This document shows positions 54,608-62,633 of a DNA stretch of 64,000 nucleotides, piece after piece. The stretch lies in the NCBI RefSeq assembly GCF_000145275.1, contig NC_014393.1, positions 2,294,001 to 2,358,000 of the forward strand, given 5' to 3'. This DNA is from Clostridium cellulovorans 743B (GTDB lineage: Bacteria; Bacillota; Clostridia; Clostridiales; Clostridiaceae). Both the position numbers and the translations under genes were made by a program. Numbering within the stretch: position 1 is the stretch's first letter; every line of letters begins with the position of its first letter. The notes beneath the pieces are model-generated. The model searched no databases. It was given only the letters and a program-made list of their open reading frames with translations, and was not told where the DNA came from.

Positions 54608-55774
54608 TTACACTTCCTTTATACTTTTTATTACATAATCCACGTCTTCATCGGACATGCCGGGATAAAGAGGAATTGTGATAATGTCCTCATATATTTT
54701 TTCTGTAATTGGACAAATTCCTTTTGAATAGCCTAGTGATTGATAATATGGATGATAATAAACTGGAATATAGTGAACATTTACTCCAAGGTTTAAGTTT
54801 GAAAGTTTATTAAATATCTCATTTCTGTTTTTCCCTATAGATGAAGGCTTCAATTTTAAGATATATATATGATAGGAGGATTTTGAATTTTCTATTTGAA
54901 AAGGAATAGTAACTTTATCTCTAAAAGAATTTTCTGAAAAAGCTTTATTATAGATGGTTGCTATTTCACGCCTTCTTTTAATAAAAGTATCCAGTTTTTT
55001 TAGCTGTGAAATTCCTAAGGCAGCCTGAATATCACTTAAGCGGTAATTGTAACCTAAAAGTTGTTGTTCATAAAACCAAGTTCCATGAGTTTTATCCATA
55101 AGAAGCTTTGGGGAGCGGGTGATACCGTGACTTCTAAAGAGCAGGAGTTTTTCATAGAGTTTAGGATTATTTGTACAAATCATTCCTCCTTCGGCAGTTG
55201 TAATGTGTTTTACAGGATGGAAGGAGAAGGTGGTCATATCAGCTATACTTCCAACCTTGTGCCAAGTTTTTTTTGAATCCATTATTTCAGCACCAAGACT
55301 ATGAGCTGCATCTTCAATAAAAATTAAATCGTGCTTTTCTGCTAGTGCTTTTATTTTAAATAATTCTGCTGGTTGACCTGCAAAATCTACTGCTATAAGT
55401 GCTTTTGTTTTGTTTGTAATTTTCTTTTCTATTTCTTGAGGATCTATATTATAAGTATCTGCGTTGATATCAGCAAATATAGGCTTTCCTCCAAGATAAA
55501 GGATGCTGTTGGAGGTAGCTGCAAATGTTAAGGGAGTAGTAATGACTTCATCACCTGTATTAATATCAGCAGCATAGCAGGCAGCATGAAGGGCGGCAGT
55601 TCCATTGGCTATGGCAACAGTATATTTACAGCCTACATAAGCTGCAACTTTTTCTTCGAATTCTTGGATCTTGGGCCCAGTGGTTAGATAATCACTTTTT
55701 AATACTTCAACTACTGCTTGAATATCTTCTTCATCGATACATTGACGTCCATAAGGTATATATGGATGCTTCAA
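54608..55774 (-). CDS. DegT/DnrJ/EryC1/StrS (PseC-like) sugar aminotransferase
   Basis: The 388-aa PLP enzyme has IPYGRQCIDEEDI, the cofactor-binding IEDAAHSLGAE and the Schiff-base Lys in SFHPVKHITTAEGG (about residue 186). This family transaminates 4-keto or 3-keto nucleotide sugars; PseC acts on the product of a 4,6-dehydratase such as the one at 60097-61107. I prefer TTG 55774, six bases after AAGGTG, over GTG 55783, which lies inside that site. It lies four bases upstream of the beta-sandwich gene. Confidence 0.9.
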   Translation of the reverse strand: MKHPYIPYGRQCIDEEDIQAVVEVLKSDYLTTGPKIQEFEEKVAAYVGCKYTVAIANGTAALHAACYAADINTGDEVITTPLTFAATSNSILYLGGKPIFADINADTYNIDPQEIEKKITNKTKALIAVDFAGQPAELFKIKALAEKHDLIFIEDAAHSLGAEIMDSKKTWHKVGSIADMTTFSFHPVKHITTAEGGMICTNNPKLYEKLLLFRSHGITRSPKLLMDKTHGTWFYEQQLLGYNYRLSDIQAALGISQLKKLDTFIKRRREIATIYNKAFSENSFRDKVTIPFQIENSKSSYHIYILKLKPSSIGKNRNEIFNKLSNLNLGVNVHYIPVYYHPYYQSLGYSKGICPITEKIYEDIITIPLYPGMSDEDVDYVIKSIKEV

Positions 55775-55788
55775 TATTTTCACCTTCT

Positions 55789-56757
55789 TTAATAGAACTT
55801 ATAATACTCTGTTAGATACCTATAAGCTTCACCAGTTTTTATAATTGGTGGTGTAATAGCTTTTTTAAGAACAATATTTTCAAAAGCATATATAACGTCG
55901 TTAAAGCCAAAGGTCGCTCTCATAAAAGCTGTGCTAGAGTATCTTGGATTAATTTCAAAAATATAAGGCGGGGAATTTTTTTGTTTTCTTAATTGAATAT
56001 TTATGGAGTTACTTATATTTAGCTTTAGTGCGACATTTTTGCATAAATCATCTATTTCTTTATCAAAAATCACCTTTACAGTATCACTTCTGCCATCTTT
56101 TAAGGTTCTTTCAAGGGTAATTACATGTATTTCATTTGTAAAAGAATCTCTATATACTCCGTTTGTATACTCAATCCCAGAAATATACTCTTGGATCATA
56201 TAGCTATTGTCTAGATTGTTAATGTTATTTAATTCTTTTGGGTCTTGAATTATGTGAAGATTCTTCGAACCACAATCACAAATCTTTTTTAATACAAAAG
56301 GATATTTAAAATTCTTTAATAACTTATTTTGTGAAATGGTATTATCGTATACCACTGAATGTGGGGAAGGAAAGTTGTTATTTTTTAAAAATTCCATTGT
56401 CTTATATTTATCTCTGCAAAGATTGATTACTTCAAGTGAGGGTATAGCCATACGGCATTTAAGATTATCATCTAGTTCATGGTAATTGTCGCATATATAA
56501 AAAAGCTCTGGTTCACTACAAAGATAAATCAAATCAATTGATTCATAAAAAGCAAATTTATTTATCCATTCTGTAAATAATGTATTTTCAGCCTTAGGTA
56601 TAACGTGAAAGCTATCACAAAATAGAGGGTGAAGTGGATAGTTATTGCAATCTGTTCCCCAGACTTTTATGTTATAGTTTGAGCCACGCAAGGCTTTGCA
56701 TACAGCTTGACCTAAATCACCTCCAATAGAGGTAACTAAAACATTGTATTCAGTCAT
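55789..56757 (-). CDS. ATP-grasp ligase (carbamoyl-phosphate-synthase-like)
   Basis: This 322-aa protein has an N-terminal Rossmann-like pre-ATP-grasp domain (NVLVTSIGGDLGQAVCKAL), ATP-grasp lysines around YPFVLKKICDCGSKN (about residue 155) and the Mg-binding FEINPRYSS (about residues 276-284). ATP-grasp enzymes make acyl-phosphates and join them to amines or other nucleophiles. Beside an amino-sugar transaminase, amide formation on a sugar amine is plausible but unproven. ATG 56757 follows AAGGAAGG; an upstream in-frame start at 56790 is not supported. Confidence 0.85.
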   Translation of the reverse strand: MTEYNVLVTSIGGDLGQAVCKALRGSNYNIKVWGTDCNNYPLHPLFCDSFHVIPKAENTLFTEWINKFAFYESIDLIYLCSEPELFYICDNYHELDDNLKCRMAIPSLEVINLCRDKYKTMEFLKNNNFPSPHSVVYDNTISQNKLLKNFKYPFVLKKICDCGSKNLHIIQDPKELNNINNLDNSYMIQEYISGIEYTNGVYRDSFTNEIHVITLERTLKDGRSDTVKVIFDKEIDDLCKNVALKLNISNSINIQLRKQKNSPPYIFEINPRYSSTAFMRATFGFNDVIYAFENIVLKKAITPPIIKTGEAYRYLTEYYKFY

Positions 56758-56855
56758 AATAAATCCTTCCTTTATAGGTGTAAAAGCCACAGAGTCAATT
56801 ACACTGAAAAATTAGTTCTGGATAATACAACTGGAGTTATATTACTCACAATAAT

Positions 56856-56882
56856 TAGTATATGTAACTGAATAAATTTAGT
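56856..56882 (-). promoter_or_regulatory. Sigma-K-type promoter for the ATP-grasp/aminotransferase operon
   Basis: Reading the minus strand: AC (56882-56881), a 16-base spacer and CATATACTA (56864-56856) match AC-N16/17-CATANNNTA. It is about 100 bp upstream of ATG 56757 and interleaves with the opposite promoter at 56867-56894. Confidence 0.55.
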
Positions 56883-56894
56883 GTGCATAGACTA
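56867..56894 (+). promoter_or_regulatory. Sigma-K-type promoter for the PIG-L deacetylase gene
   Basis: AC (56867-56868), a 17-base spacer and CATAGACTA (56886-56894) match the sigma-K consensus. The start codon is 69 bp downstream. The -35 regions of the two divergent sites overlap. Confidence 0.55.
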
Positions 56895-56962
56895 ATTTTA
56901 TAATTGAAACAGATATATTTAATTTGTTATTTTGGGAATCTAAGGGTAAGGGGGCAGTTGTA

Positions 56963-57646
56963 ATGGAAAAGATTTTAGTAATAGCAGCTCATCCTGATGA
57001 TGAAATTTTAGGTTGTGGTGGTACGATTAGAAGATTGATTAATGAGGGGAATGAAGTTTATTCATTGATTTTATCTGATGGTACTACTTCTAGGCACGAT
57101 AATATCAACTGCCAGGTAGACAAAGAAATTGAGGAAAGACATCAAGATAGTTTATTAGCAAATAAACTTATAGGATATAAAGATACTTTCTTTTGTAAGT
57201 TTACCGATAACAGTTTCGACCAAGAGGGGCTACTTAACATAGTTAAATTAGTTGAAAAATATGTATCTCAAATTAAACCTTCTATTATTTTTACACATCA
57301 TTATGGAGATTTAAATATTGACCATCAAATAACCTTTGAAGCAGTTGAAACAGCTACAAGACCAATGGAGGATTGTCCAGTTAGAGAAATATACTGCTTT
57401 GAAACTTTTTCCGCTACAGAATGGAATTTTCTAAATAAAGATAGGTTTAATCCTAATTATTTTGTTAATATCGAAAGAACAATAAAGGATAAAATGGAAG
57501 CTATGAAATGTTATAAATCAGAATTGCGTAGATATCCTCATCCTCGCTCTTTAGAGGGATTAGAGGTGGCTGCTAAAAGATGGGGTATAGTAGTTGGCTG
57601 CAGTTACGCGGAAGCTTTTGAATTAATAAGAAAGATAGTTATTTAA
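56963..57646 (+). CDS. PIG-L family deacetylase
   Basis: The 227-aa protein has the zinc-binding AAHPDDEILGCGGT motif (residues about 8-21) and the later FTHHYGDLNIDH (about residues 110-121), the PIG-L/LmbE pattern. The family removes N-acetyl groups from GlcNAc-type sugars or related conjugates. It is the only plus-strand gene between the two minus-strand halves of the glycan locus. ATG 56963 follows AAGGGGG. A free amine made here could be a substrate for the neighbouring ATP-grasp enzyme. Confidence 0.92.
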   Translation: MEKILVIAAHPDDEILGCGGTIRRLINEGNEVYSLILSDGTTSRHDNINCQVDKEIEERHQDSLLANKLIGYKDTFFCKFTDNSFDQEGLLNIVKLVEKYVSQIKPSIIFTHHYGDLNIDHQITFEAVETATRPMEDCPVREIYCFETFSATEWNFLNKDRFNPNYFVNIERTIKDKMEAMKCYKSELRRYPHPRSLEGLEVAAKRWGIVVGCSYAEAFELIRKIVI

Positions 57647-57663
57647 TTTAAGATATTTTTAAA

Positions 57664-57696
57664 CACGGAAGAAATTATTAATGTATATCTTCCGTG
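57664..57696. terminator. Bidirectional terminator between convergent genes
   Basis: CACGGAAGA / TCTTCCGTG form a 9-bp stem between the PIG-L gene (plus) and the phosphoesterase gene (minus), with T-rich flanks. Confidence 0.8.
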
Positions 57697-57708
57697 CTTT
57701 CTATATTT

Positions 57709-59130
57709 TCACTGTAGAACTTTAGGAGTGGACTGTTGTTTATCCCCAATAAGTTGAAAATCAAAACTTATATCAGAACTAGAAGGGCTTACTTGATGAA
57801 TTTCTACAGCTATTACGTTATCTCCGTTTTTAAGATAGCTTGTGTCGATTATAGCTTTTTCAAGAGAAATTTCATCTATTCCATCTAAAGCGTTGAGGGC
57901 TAAAGTATTGTATTCAATTGTACCAGATGGCATGTTAGTTCTATACACCTCTTTACCATTTAGATATACAACAGCTCCATCATCCTTTCGGATTCGAAGT
58001 ATCAAACTTTTATATATTGAGGTATTACCAATAGTAAAATGTTTTCTAAAATAGGTTGTTATATATTTTTTATAAACATTAGGGCCATAACTTATAACTG
58101 TAGACTCACCTCCATCTCCATAACCTAGTTCTGCAAGTCCAGAAGGCCATGAAGAATCGTGAAAATTAAGCTCTCTCCAGGAGGTCTTAAGGTCAGAACC
58201 CTTATCAAAATACTTCCATGATGCACCAAGAGGAATTAATATATCTGTCATAGTATCAGGAGCATGGTCTACAGTAGATGGATATATAGAACAACTATCA
58301 ATAAGGTTGTTTTCCTTATCGTATACTTGCATAGAAACTCCACTATTCTTTATGTCTAAAACGCAATAATGGTATAGTCCAAGAGGACCAATTATGGCAT
58401 TTTCTGCATTAGTAATGTGTGCATTTAGTGAAGAACCTGCTCCGCCAGTAGTTATTTGATAGATAGAATTTTTTATTGGGAAATCATTAGTAGAAAAAGT
58501 TTTATCTATAAGACGGCGGCAATAATTGTGTTCATGACCTACAAACACTGCTGTTACTTTATACTCATCAAGAATGGACCATAAAGCATTACGATCAGCT
58601 GGACTACCATCTAAGCTTTCACCATAATGATGTCCTGTAGGGAAAGCAGGAACATGGAAAAATACAAAGTGATATTTTTTATCACTGCCAGCAAGGAGGT
58701 TTCTTAACCACTCTCGTTGCTCTGCTCTAATGGTATAGCTGTAGTTTTTAGCTGTTCTATCTGAGTTTAAAATGATAAAGCGAGTATTATCATAATCAAC
58801 GTAGTAAACACTTCTTTGATAGCTTTGTAATTGTTCATTAGGAAGGTAAGGAAATGCATTACTAAAAGCAGCTTCATTGTTTTCATGACTTCCTAATACA
58901 GGATAGAGCATACTAAGAGGATAATATTCTTGAAAAATCCTTTTCCATTCCTCTAATTGTTCATTTACTTTAGAACCACCGTATACCATGTCTCCAACAA
59001 AAAATATTAAATTTGGTTGAAGTGACATCCCCTTAATATTAGAAAGTAGAGTACGGAGCATTGGAATGTTTATTGCTACAGAAGGTCTGCTGCTATCAGC
59101 TAATACTACAATACGAAAACTTGACTCCAT
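57709..59130 (-). CDS. Purple-acid-phosphatase-like metallophosphoesterase with altered active site and C-terminal beta-sandwich
   Basis: This 473-aa protein has a calcineurin-like core with VLADSS (Asp about 12), GDMVYGG (GDxxY type, about residue 46), GSHENNE (about 80), FFHVPAF and GHEHNY (about 198). GDxxY and GHxH are purple-acid-phosphatase-like. GSHE replaces the usual GNHE, and the first motif lacks the usual second ligand. Residues about 300-473 form a jelly-roll-like domain (DGAVVYLNGKEVYR, GDNVIAVEIHQ). No signal peptide is visible. The start ATG 59130 follows GGAGGTG. It ends the operon 61107 to 57709. Confidence 0.82.
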   Translation of the reverse strand: MESSFRIVVLADSSRPSVAINIPMLRTLLSNIKGMSLQPNLIFFVGDMVYGGSKVNEQLEEWKRIFQEYYPLSMLYPVLGSHENNEAAFSNAFPYLPNEQLQSYQRSVYYVDYDNTRFIILNSDRTAKNYSYTIRAEQREWLRNLLAGSDKKYHFVFFHVPAFPTGHHYGESLDGSPADRNALWSILDEYKVTAVFVGHEHNYCRRLIDKTFSTNDFPIKNSIYQITTGGAGSSLNAHITNAENAIIGPLGLYHYCVLDIKNSGVSMQVYDKENNLIDSCSIYPSTVDHAPDTMTDILIPLGASWKYFDKGSDLKTSWRELNFHDSSWPSGLAELGYGDGGESTVISYGPNVYKKYITTYFRKHFTIGNTSIYKSLILRIRKDDGAVVYLNGKEVYRTNMPSGTIEYNTLALNALDGIDEISLEKAIIDTSYLKNGDNVIAVEIHQVSPSSSDISFDFQLIGDKQQSTPKVLQ

Positions 59131-59145
59131 ATACATCACCTCCAA

Positions 59146-60084
59146 TTATAGTTGAGTTCTTAAGAACTCTTCAGTTTTTGATATACCTTCCACTAGAGAT
59201 ACTTTAGGACTCCAGCCTAGAATTTTCTTACTATAACGAGAATCACATAACAATTTTTGAATTTCACTTTGTGGGTGAATGTGAGTTACATATTTAATAG
59301 TTCCTGTTTCACCAGCTATAGTCTTTGCTAGTTCTGTTATTGAAATGTCAACGCCACTACCAGCGTTTACTATTTTGCCATTTGTCTTTTCAGAATAGCC
59401 GGCTTCGACTACGAAATCAGCACAATCTGTTACATATAAAAAGTCTCTTGTCTGCTTACCATCGCCATATATAGCTAGTGGCTTATTCATTAGTTTTTTA
59501 TCAATAAAGATTGAAATTACCCCGCCTTCACTATTTTGTTTTTGATAAGGACCATAGGTATTAAAAGGCCTAAGAACTGTTGTTGGAAGACCATAAGCAT
59601 AGTAATAGGACAAGGCTAAATTTTCTCCAGCTAATTTAGCTGCTGCATATGGAGATGCTGGACAAGTAGGGTGACTCTCAGAAATACCTTCTATATTTAA
59701 TGCTTTACTGTATACCATGCAAGTACTCATATATACAAATTTTGTGTTATTTATTTTGCACTGCTGTAGAACATTAAAGGTTCCTATTACATCATTTTCA
59801 AAAGTTGTTTTTGGGTCATCTATACTATCTTGGACATTAATCGAAGCTGCAAGATGATAGCATATATCAAATTTATTTATAAAAAGAGTTTCAAGAAGAT
59901 TGGTATCCATAATACTTCCTTCTATGAAGGTAATGTTAGGATAATTAAACTGCAAATCTTTTATATTATCTATTGAACTATTGGCAAGGTTATCTAGTAT
60001 CCAGATATTATGGTTATCCTCAGTAAGACGTTTAACTACCCACCTTCCTATAAACCCTGCACCTCCAGTTACAAGTATATTCAT
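59146..60084 (-). CDS. NAD-dependent nucleotide-sugar epimerase/dehydratase (extended SDR)
   Basis: The 312-aa enzyme has the Rossmann GGAGFIGRWV motif (about residue 7), the SDR Thr/Ser region in VYMSTCMVY, YAAAKLAGE (Tyr-x3-Lys, about residue 148) and LRPFNTYGPYQ. It is closest to GalE/RmlB-like sugar-nucleotide enzymes; the reaction (epimerase or 4,6-dehydratase) cannot be fixed by eye. GGTGGGAT precedes the start. It follows the dehydratase gene by 12 bp. Confidence 0.9.
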   Translation of the reverse strand: MNILVTGGAGFIGRWVVKRLTEDNHNIWILDNLANSSIDNIKDLQFNYPNITFIEGSIMDTNLLETLFINKFDICYHLAASINVQDSIDDPKTTFENDVIGTFNVLQQCKINNTKFVYMSTCMVYSKALNIEGISESHPTCPASPYAAAKLAGENLALSYYYAYGLPTTVLRPFNTYGPYQKQNSEGGVISIFIDKKLMNKPLAIYGDGKQTRDFLYVTDCADFVVEAGYSEKTNGKIVNAGSGVDISITELAKTIAGETGTIKYVTHIHPQSEIQKLLCDSRYSKKILGWSPKVSLVEGISKTEEFLRTQL

Positions 60085-60096
60085 ATTATCCCACCT

Positions 60097-61107
60097 TTAT
60101 ATTAATTGGCTTTTAATAAGAAAAGCTAAAAGTTCATCTTTTGTAAGATGAACATCATTATCAGATGATATTTCTCCTAATACTGGTTTACCTTTTGATA
60201 AATTAAAAATATTTTGTCTATCTGAGATAATTGTAGGAAGTATAGAGTAATATTCATCAAATTCAAATGCTCTTTCTGCTTCGTGAGTTGTAACAAGTTC
60301 CTCAAAAAGTTTTTCAGAGGCTTGTTTTTTTGTGATTTTTATTCCAATATTTTTTGGATCTTTTGAGTATTTTGGAGCTAAGTACTCTATTAATACTTCA
60401 GCAAGATCAACTATTTTAATGCTTGGCATTTTTTTTATTATTATTTCTCCGCCTATAGCTATTTCACTGCTTTTTATTAAAAGTTCCACTGCATCATCAA
60501 TTGTACATATAAATCTAGTCATAGCTGGATGGGTAACAGTTAGAAAATTTTGTTTTTGTATTTGTTTTTTAAATAAATCGAGGACACAGCCTCTAGAACC
60601 AAATACATTTCCAAAGCGAACCGTTGTAAAAATTGTTGAATTTCCCATAAGGTAATTAGCTTGAGATATAAGCCTCTCGCTGTAGAGTTTTCCAATACCC
60701 ATTACGGTAGTAGGATTGGCAGCCTTATCACTGCTAGTAAATATGACTTTTTCCACATTATTTAAGGTGGCACTTTTTATTATATTTTCAGTGCCTATAA
60801 CATTTGTTGTAAGGGACTCATAGGGATTATTTTCACAAATACCGACAATTTTCATAGCCGCAGTATGAAAAACTATATCTACTCCTCTTAGAGCTGAGTT
60901 TATGCTGTCATAATTTCTTATATCACCAATTATAAAAGAAACCTTTGGGTTTTGTTTAAAGTAATAAAGGTCTGATTCTTGTTTTTGTTCATCACGGCTA
61001 AATATATAAATATGATTAATATCATATAGCAATAGTCTGTTTAATAAAGCTTTTCCAATGGTGCCTGTACCACCAGTAATTAAAATTTTTTTATCACTAA
61101 GCCACAT
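60097..61107 (-). CDS. Polysaccharide biosynthesis protein, UDP-GlcNAc 4,6-dehydratase type (CapD/WbpM/PseB family)
   Basis: The 336-aa protein has LITGGTGTIGKALLNRL, SRDEQKQ, HTAAMKIVGICENNPYE, TSSDKAANPTTVMGIGK and a C-terminal domain with FGNVFGSRG. The catalytic Tyr of PseB-like enzymes is Met (VMGIGK), giving the Ser-Met-Lys arrangement known in WbpM/CapD. It probably makes the 4-keto-6-deoxy-HexNAc substrate for the DegT aminotransferase at 54608. GAGGGATG precedes the start. It is first gene of its minus-strand operon. Confidence 0.88.
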   Translation of the reverse strand: MWLSDKKILITGGTGTIGKALLNRLLLYDINHIYIFSRDEQKQESDLYYFKQNPKVSFIIGDIRNYDSINSALRGVDIVFHTAAMKIVGICENNPYESLTTNVIGTENIIKSATLNNVEKVIFTSSDKAANPTTVMGIGKLYSERLISQANYLMGNSTIFTTVRFGNVFGSRGCVLDLFKKQIQKQNFLTVTHPAMTRFICTIDDAVELLIKSSEIAIGGEIIIKKMPSIKIVDLAEVLIEYLAPKYSKDPKNIGIKITKKQASEKLFEELVTTHEAERAFEFDEYYSILPTIISDRQNIFNLSKGKPVLGEISSDNDVHLTKDELLAFLIKSQLI

Positions 61108-61137
61108 TTCTCATCCCTCGCTCATTAGTTAGTACTA

Positions 61138-61146
61138 TATTATATG
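61138..61146 (-). promoter_or_regulatory. Sigma-K-like -10 element for the dehydratase operon
   Basis: The minus strand reads CATATAATA, an exact CATANNNTA, 31 bp before ATG 61107. At 16-17 bases upstream it has GCA rather than AC, so the match is partial. It could also be read by sigma-A as TATAAT-like. Confidence 0.35.
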
Positions 61147-61194
61147 AAGGGATAACTAGTAATGCGAATATTTTAAATTGGCCTATAATTATAC

Positions 61195-61222
61195 ACCAAT
61201 ATACAAGGAAAACCATATAGTA
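61195..61222 (+). promoter_or_regulatory. Sigma-K-type promoter for the rightward glycosyltransferase genes
   Basis: AC (61195-61196), a 17-base spacer and CATATAGTA (61214-61222) match AC-N16/17-CATANNNTA, 50 bp before the start at 61272. Confidence 0.55.
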
Positions 61223-61271
61223 TCATTAGAAAGATAGGCTAATAAAACTAGGGGAGGAGGAAGCTGCAATT

Positions 61272-62621
61272 ATGAAAATGTGCGATAGGAAGCCAGGAAT
61301 TGTAAGCATTGTAATTGCTACTTATAATTATGGTCGTTTTCTAGTAGATGCTCTTCGGGGAATAGAAAAGCAAACATATCCCAATATAGAACTTATTATT
61401 ATGGATGATGCTTCAGATGATAACACAGAAGAGCTTGTTAATTCGTGGTATAAAGAATGTAAATATAGATTTTCAAATTTTATTTATTTAAAACTTCCAA
61501 GAAATATTGGTGCAGGATGGGCTTACAATATTGGTTTCCAGATGTCCTTTGGAGAATTTGTTGTAATACATGATGCCGATGATGTTAGCTATCCAGAAAA
61601 AATTGAGAAGCAAGTAAAACTATTTAATGAACATCCTGATACTGCTATGGTGGGTACAGGTTTTAGGACCTTTAAAGATAATATTTTAGAGAGTAAGCCT
61701 GGAAGTGGGTGGCTAAGTTTTAATTCAGCTCACATAGAGAAAAATTATAAAAAATATCTAAGGCATTGTGTTGCTTATGGGACATTAATGTTTCGTGCTG
61801 CCATTTTAGAAGAGATTATCGGATGTTTTAAAGCTATACCTGTTGGTAATGATATGTTTTTCGTTAATAATATAGTAAATCATGATTTCATTGTTGAAAA
61901 TATAAAAGAGGAGTTACACTATGTAAGAAAGCATACAGGATCTATGAGCAGCCAAATAAGGCATAAGCAAGATATTGATGTGCTTAAAAAGAGAAAAATT
62001 GTTGATGACCTTGTAAGTGTAGTAGTTCCAGTTAAAAACAGTGAGAAAACCATAAAGGATGCTTTAAAGAGCATAGGAGATCAAACTTATAAAAATATTG
62101 AAATTATCGTAGTGGACGACGGTTCTACTGATAGTACTGAGAAAGTAGTTAACGACTGGTATAAGCAATATAGAAGTTATTCTTTTGATAGTAAGATTAA
62201 AGATTTGTTATATTTTAAACCTCCAAAATCAGTAGATTTTCCTTGGATATATAATGCAGGAGCTTATTTATCAAGAGGTGAATATATAGCTTTTCATGAT
62301 GATAAAGGTAGAAGTCATTTTGAGAGAATACAAAAGCAAGTGGACTTTTTAAAGAATAACTTTATGTACAGTGCTGTAGGTACAAACTGCAAACCAGGAG
62401 GAGCGATGATCCGGTATGATGATAAAATTGAGGATGCTTATATTACAGAGTATGTTAACTGCGTAAATATAAACACTTTGATGGTAAGATATGATCAGAT
62501 TCATAAAACTGCTGGTTTCAATAATTTGATGCAAGGTGCATGGGATTTTGAATTTATATATAGACTTTTAAATAATGGATACAAGGTACAAAATCTTAGA
62601 GAGATTTTGTATTTCCAATAA
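61272..62621 (+). CDS. Tandem family 2 glycosyltransferase
   Basis: This 449-aa protein contains two GT2 domains. The first (residues about 10-235) has VSIVIATYNYGRF, MDDASDDNT and the DxD motif IHDADD. The second (about 244-449) has VSVVVPVKNSEKT, VVDDGSTDST and FHDDKG. The repeat aligns along its length (QTYPNIELI / QTYKNIEII), pointing to duplication. The DxD site is altered in the second copy. GGGGAGGAGG precedes the start. The next glycosyltransferase follows after 12 bp. Confidence 0.88.
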   Translation: MKMCDRKPGIVSIVIATYNYGRFLVDALRGIEKQTYPNIELIIMDDASDDNTEELVNSWYKECKYRFSNFIYLKLPRNIGAGWAYNIGFQMSFGEFVVIHDADDVSYPEKIEKQVKLFNEHPDTAMVGTGFRTFKDNILESKPGSGWLSFNSAHIEKNYKKYLRHCVAYGTLMFRAAILEEIIGCFKAIPVGNDMFFVNNIVNHDFIVENIKEELHYVRKHTGSMSSQIRHKQDIDVLKKRKIVDDLVSVVVPVKNSEKTIKDALKSIGDQTYKNIEIIVVDDGSTDSTEKVVNDWYKQYRSYSFDSKIKDLLYFKPPKSVDFPWIYNAGAYLSRGEYIAFHDDKGRSHFERIQKQVDFLKNNFMYSAVGTNCKPGGAMIRYDDKIEDAYITEYVNCVNINTLMVRYDQIHKTAGFNNLMQGAWDFEFIYRLLNNGYKVQNLREILYFQ

Positions 62622-62633
62622 GGGGGTGAGTTT

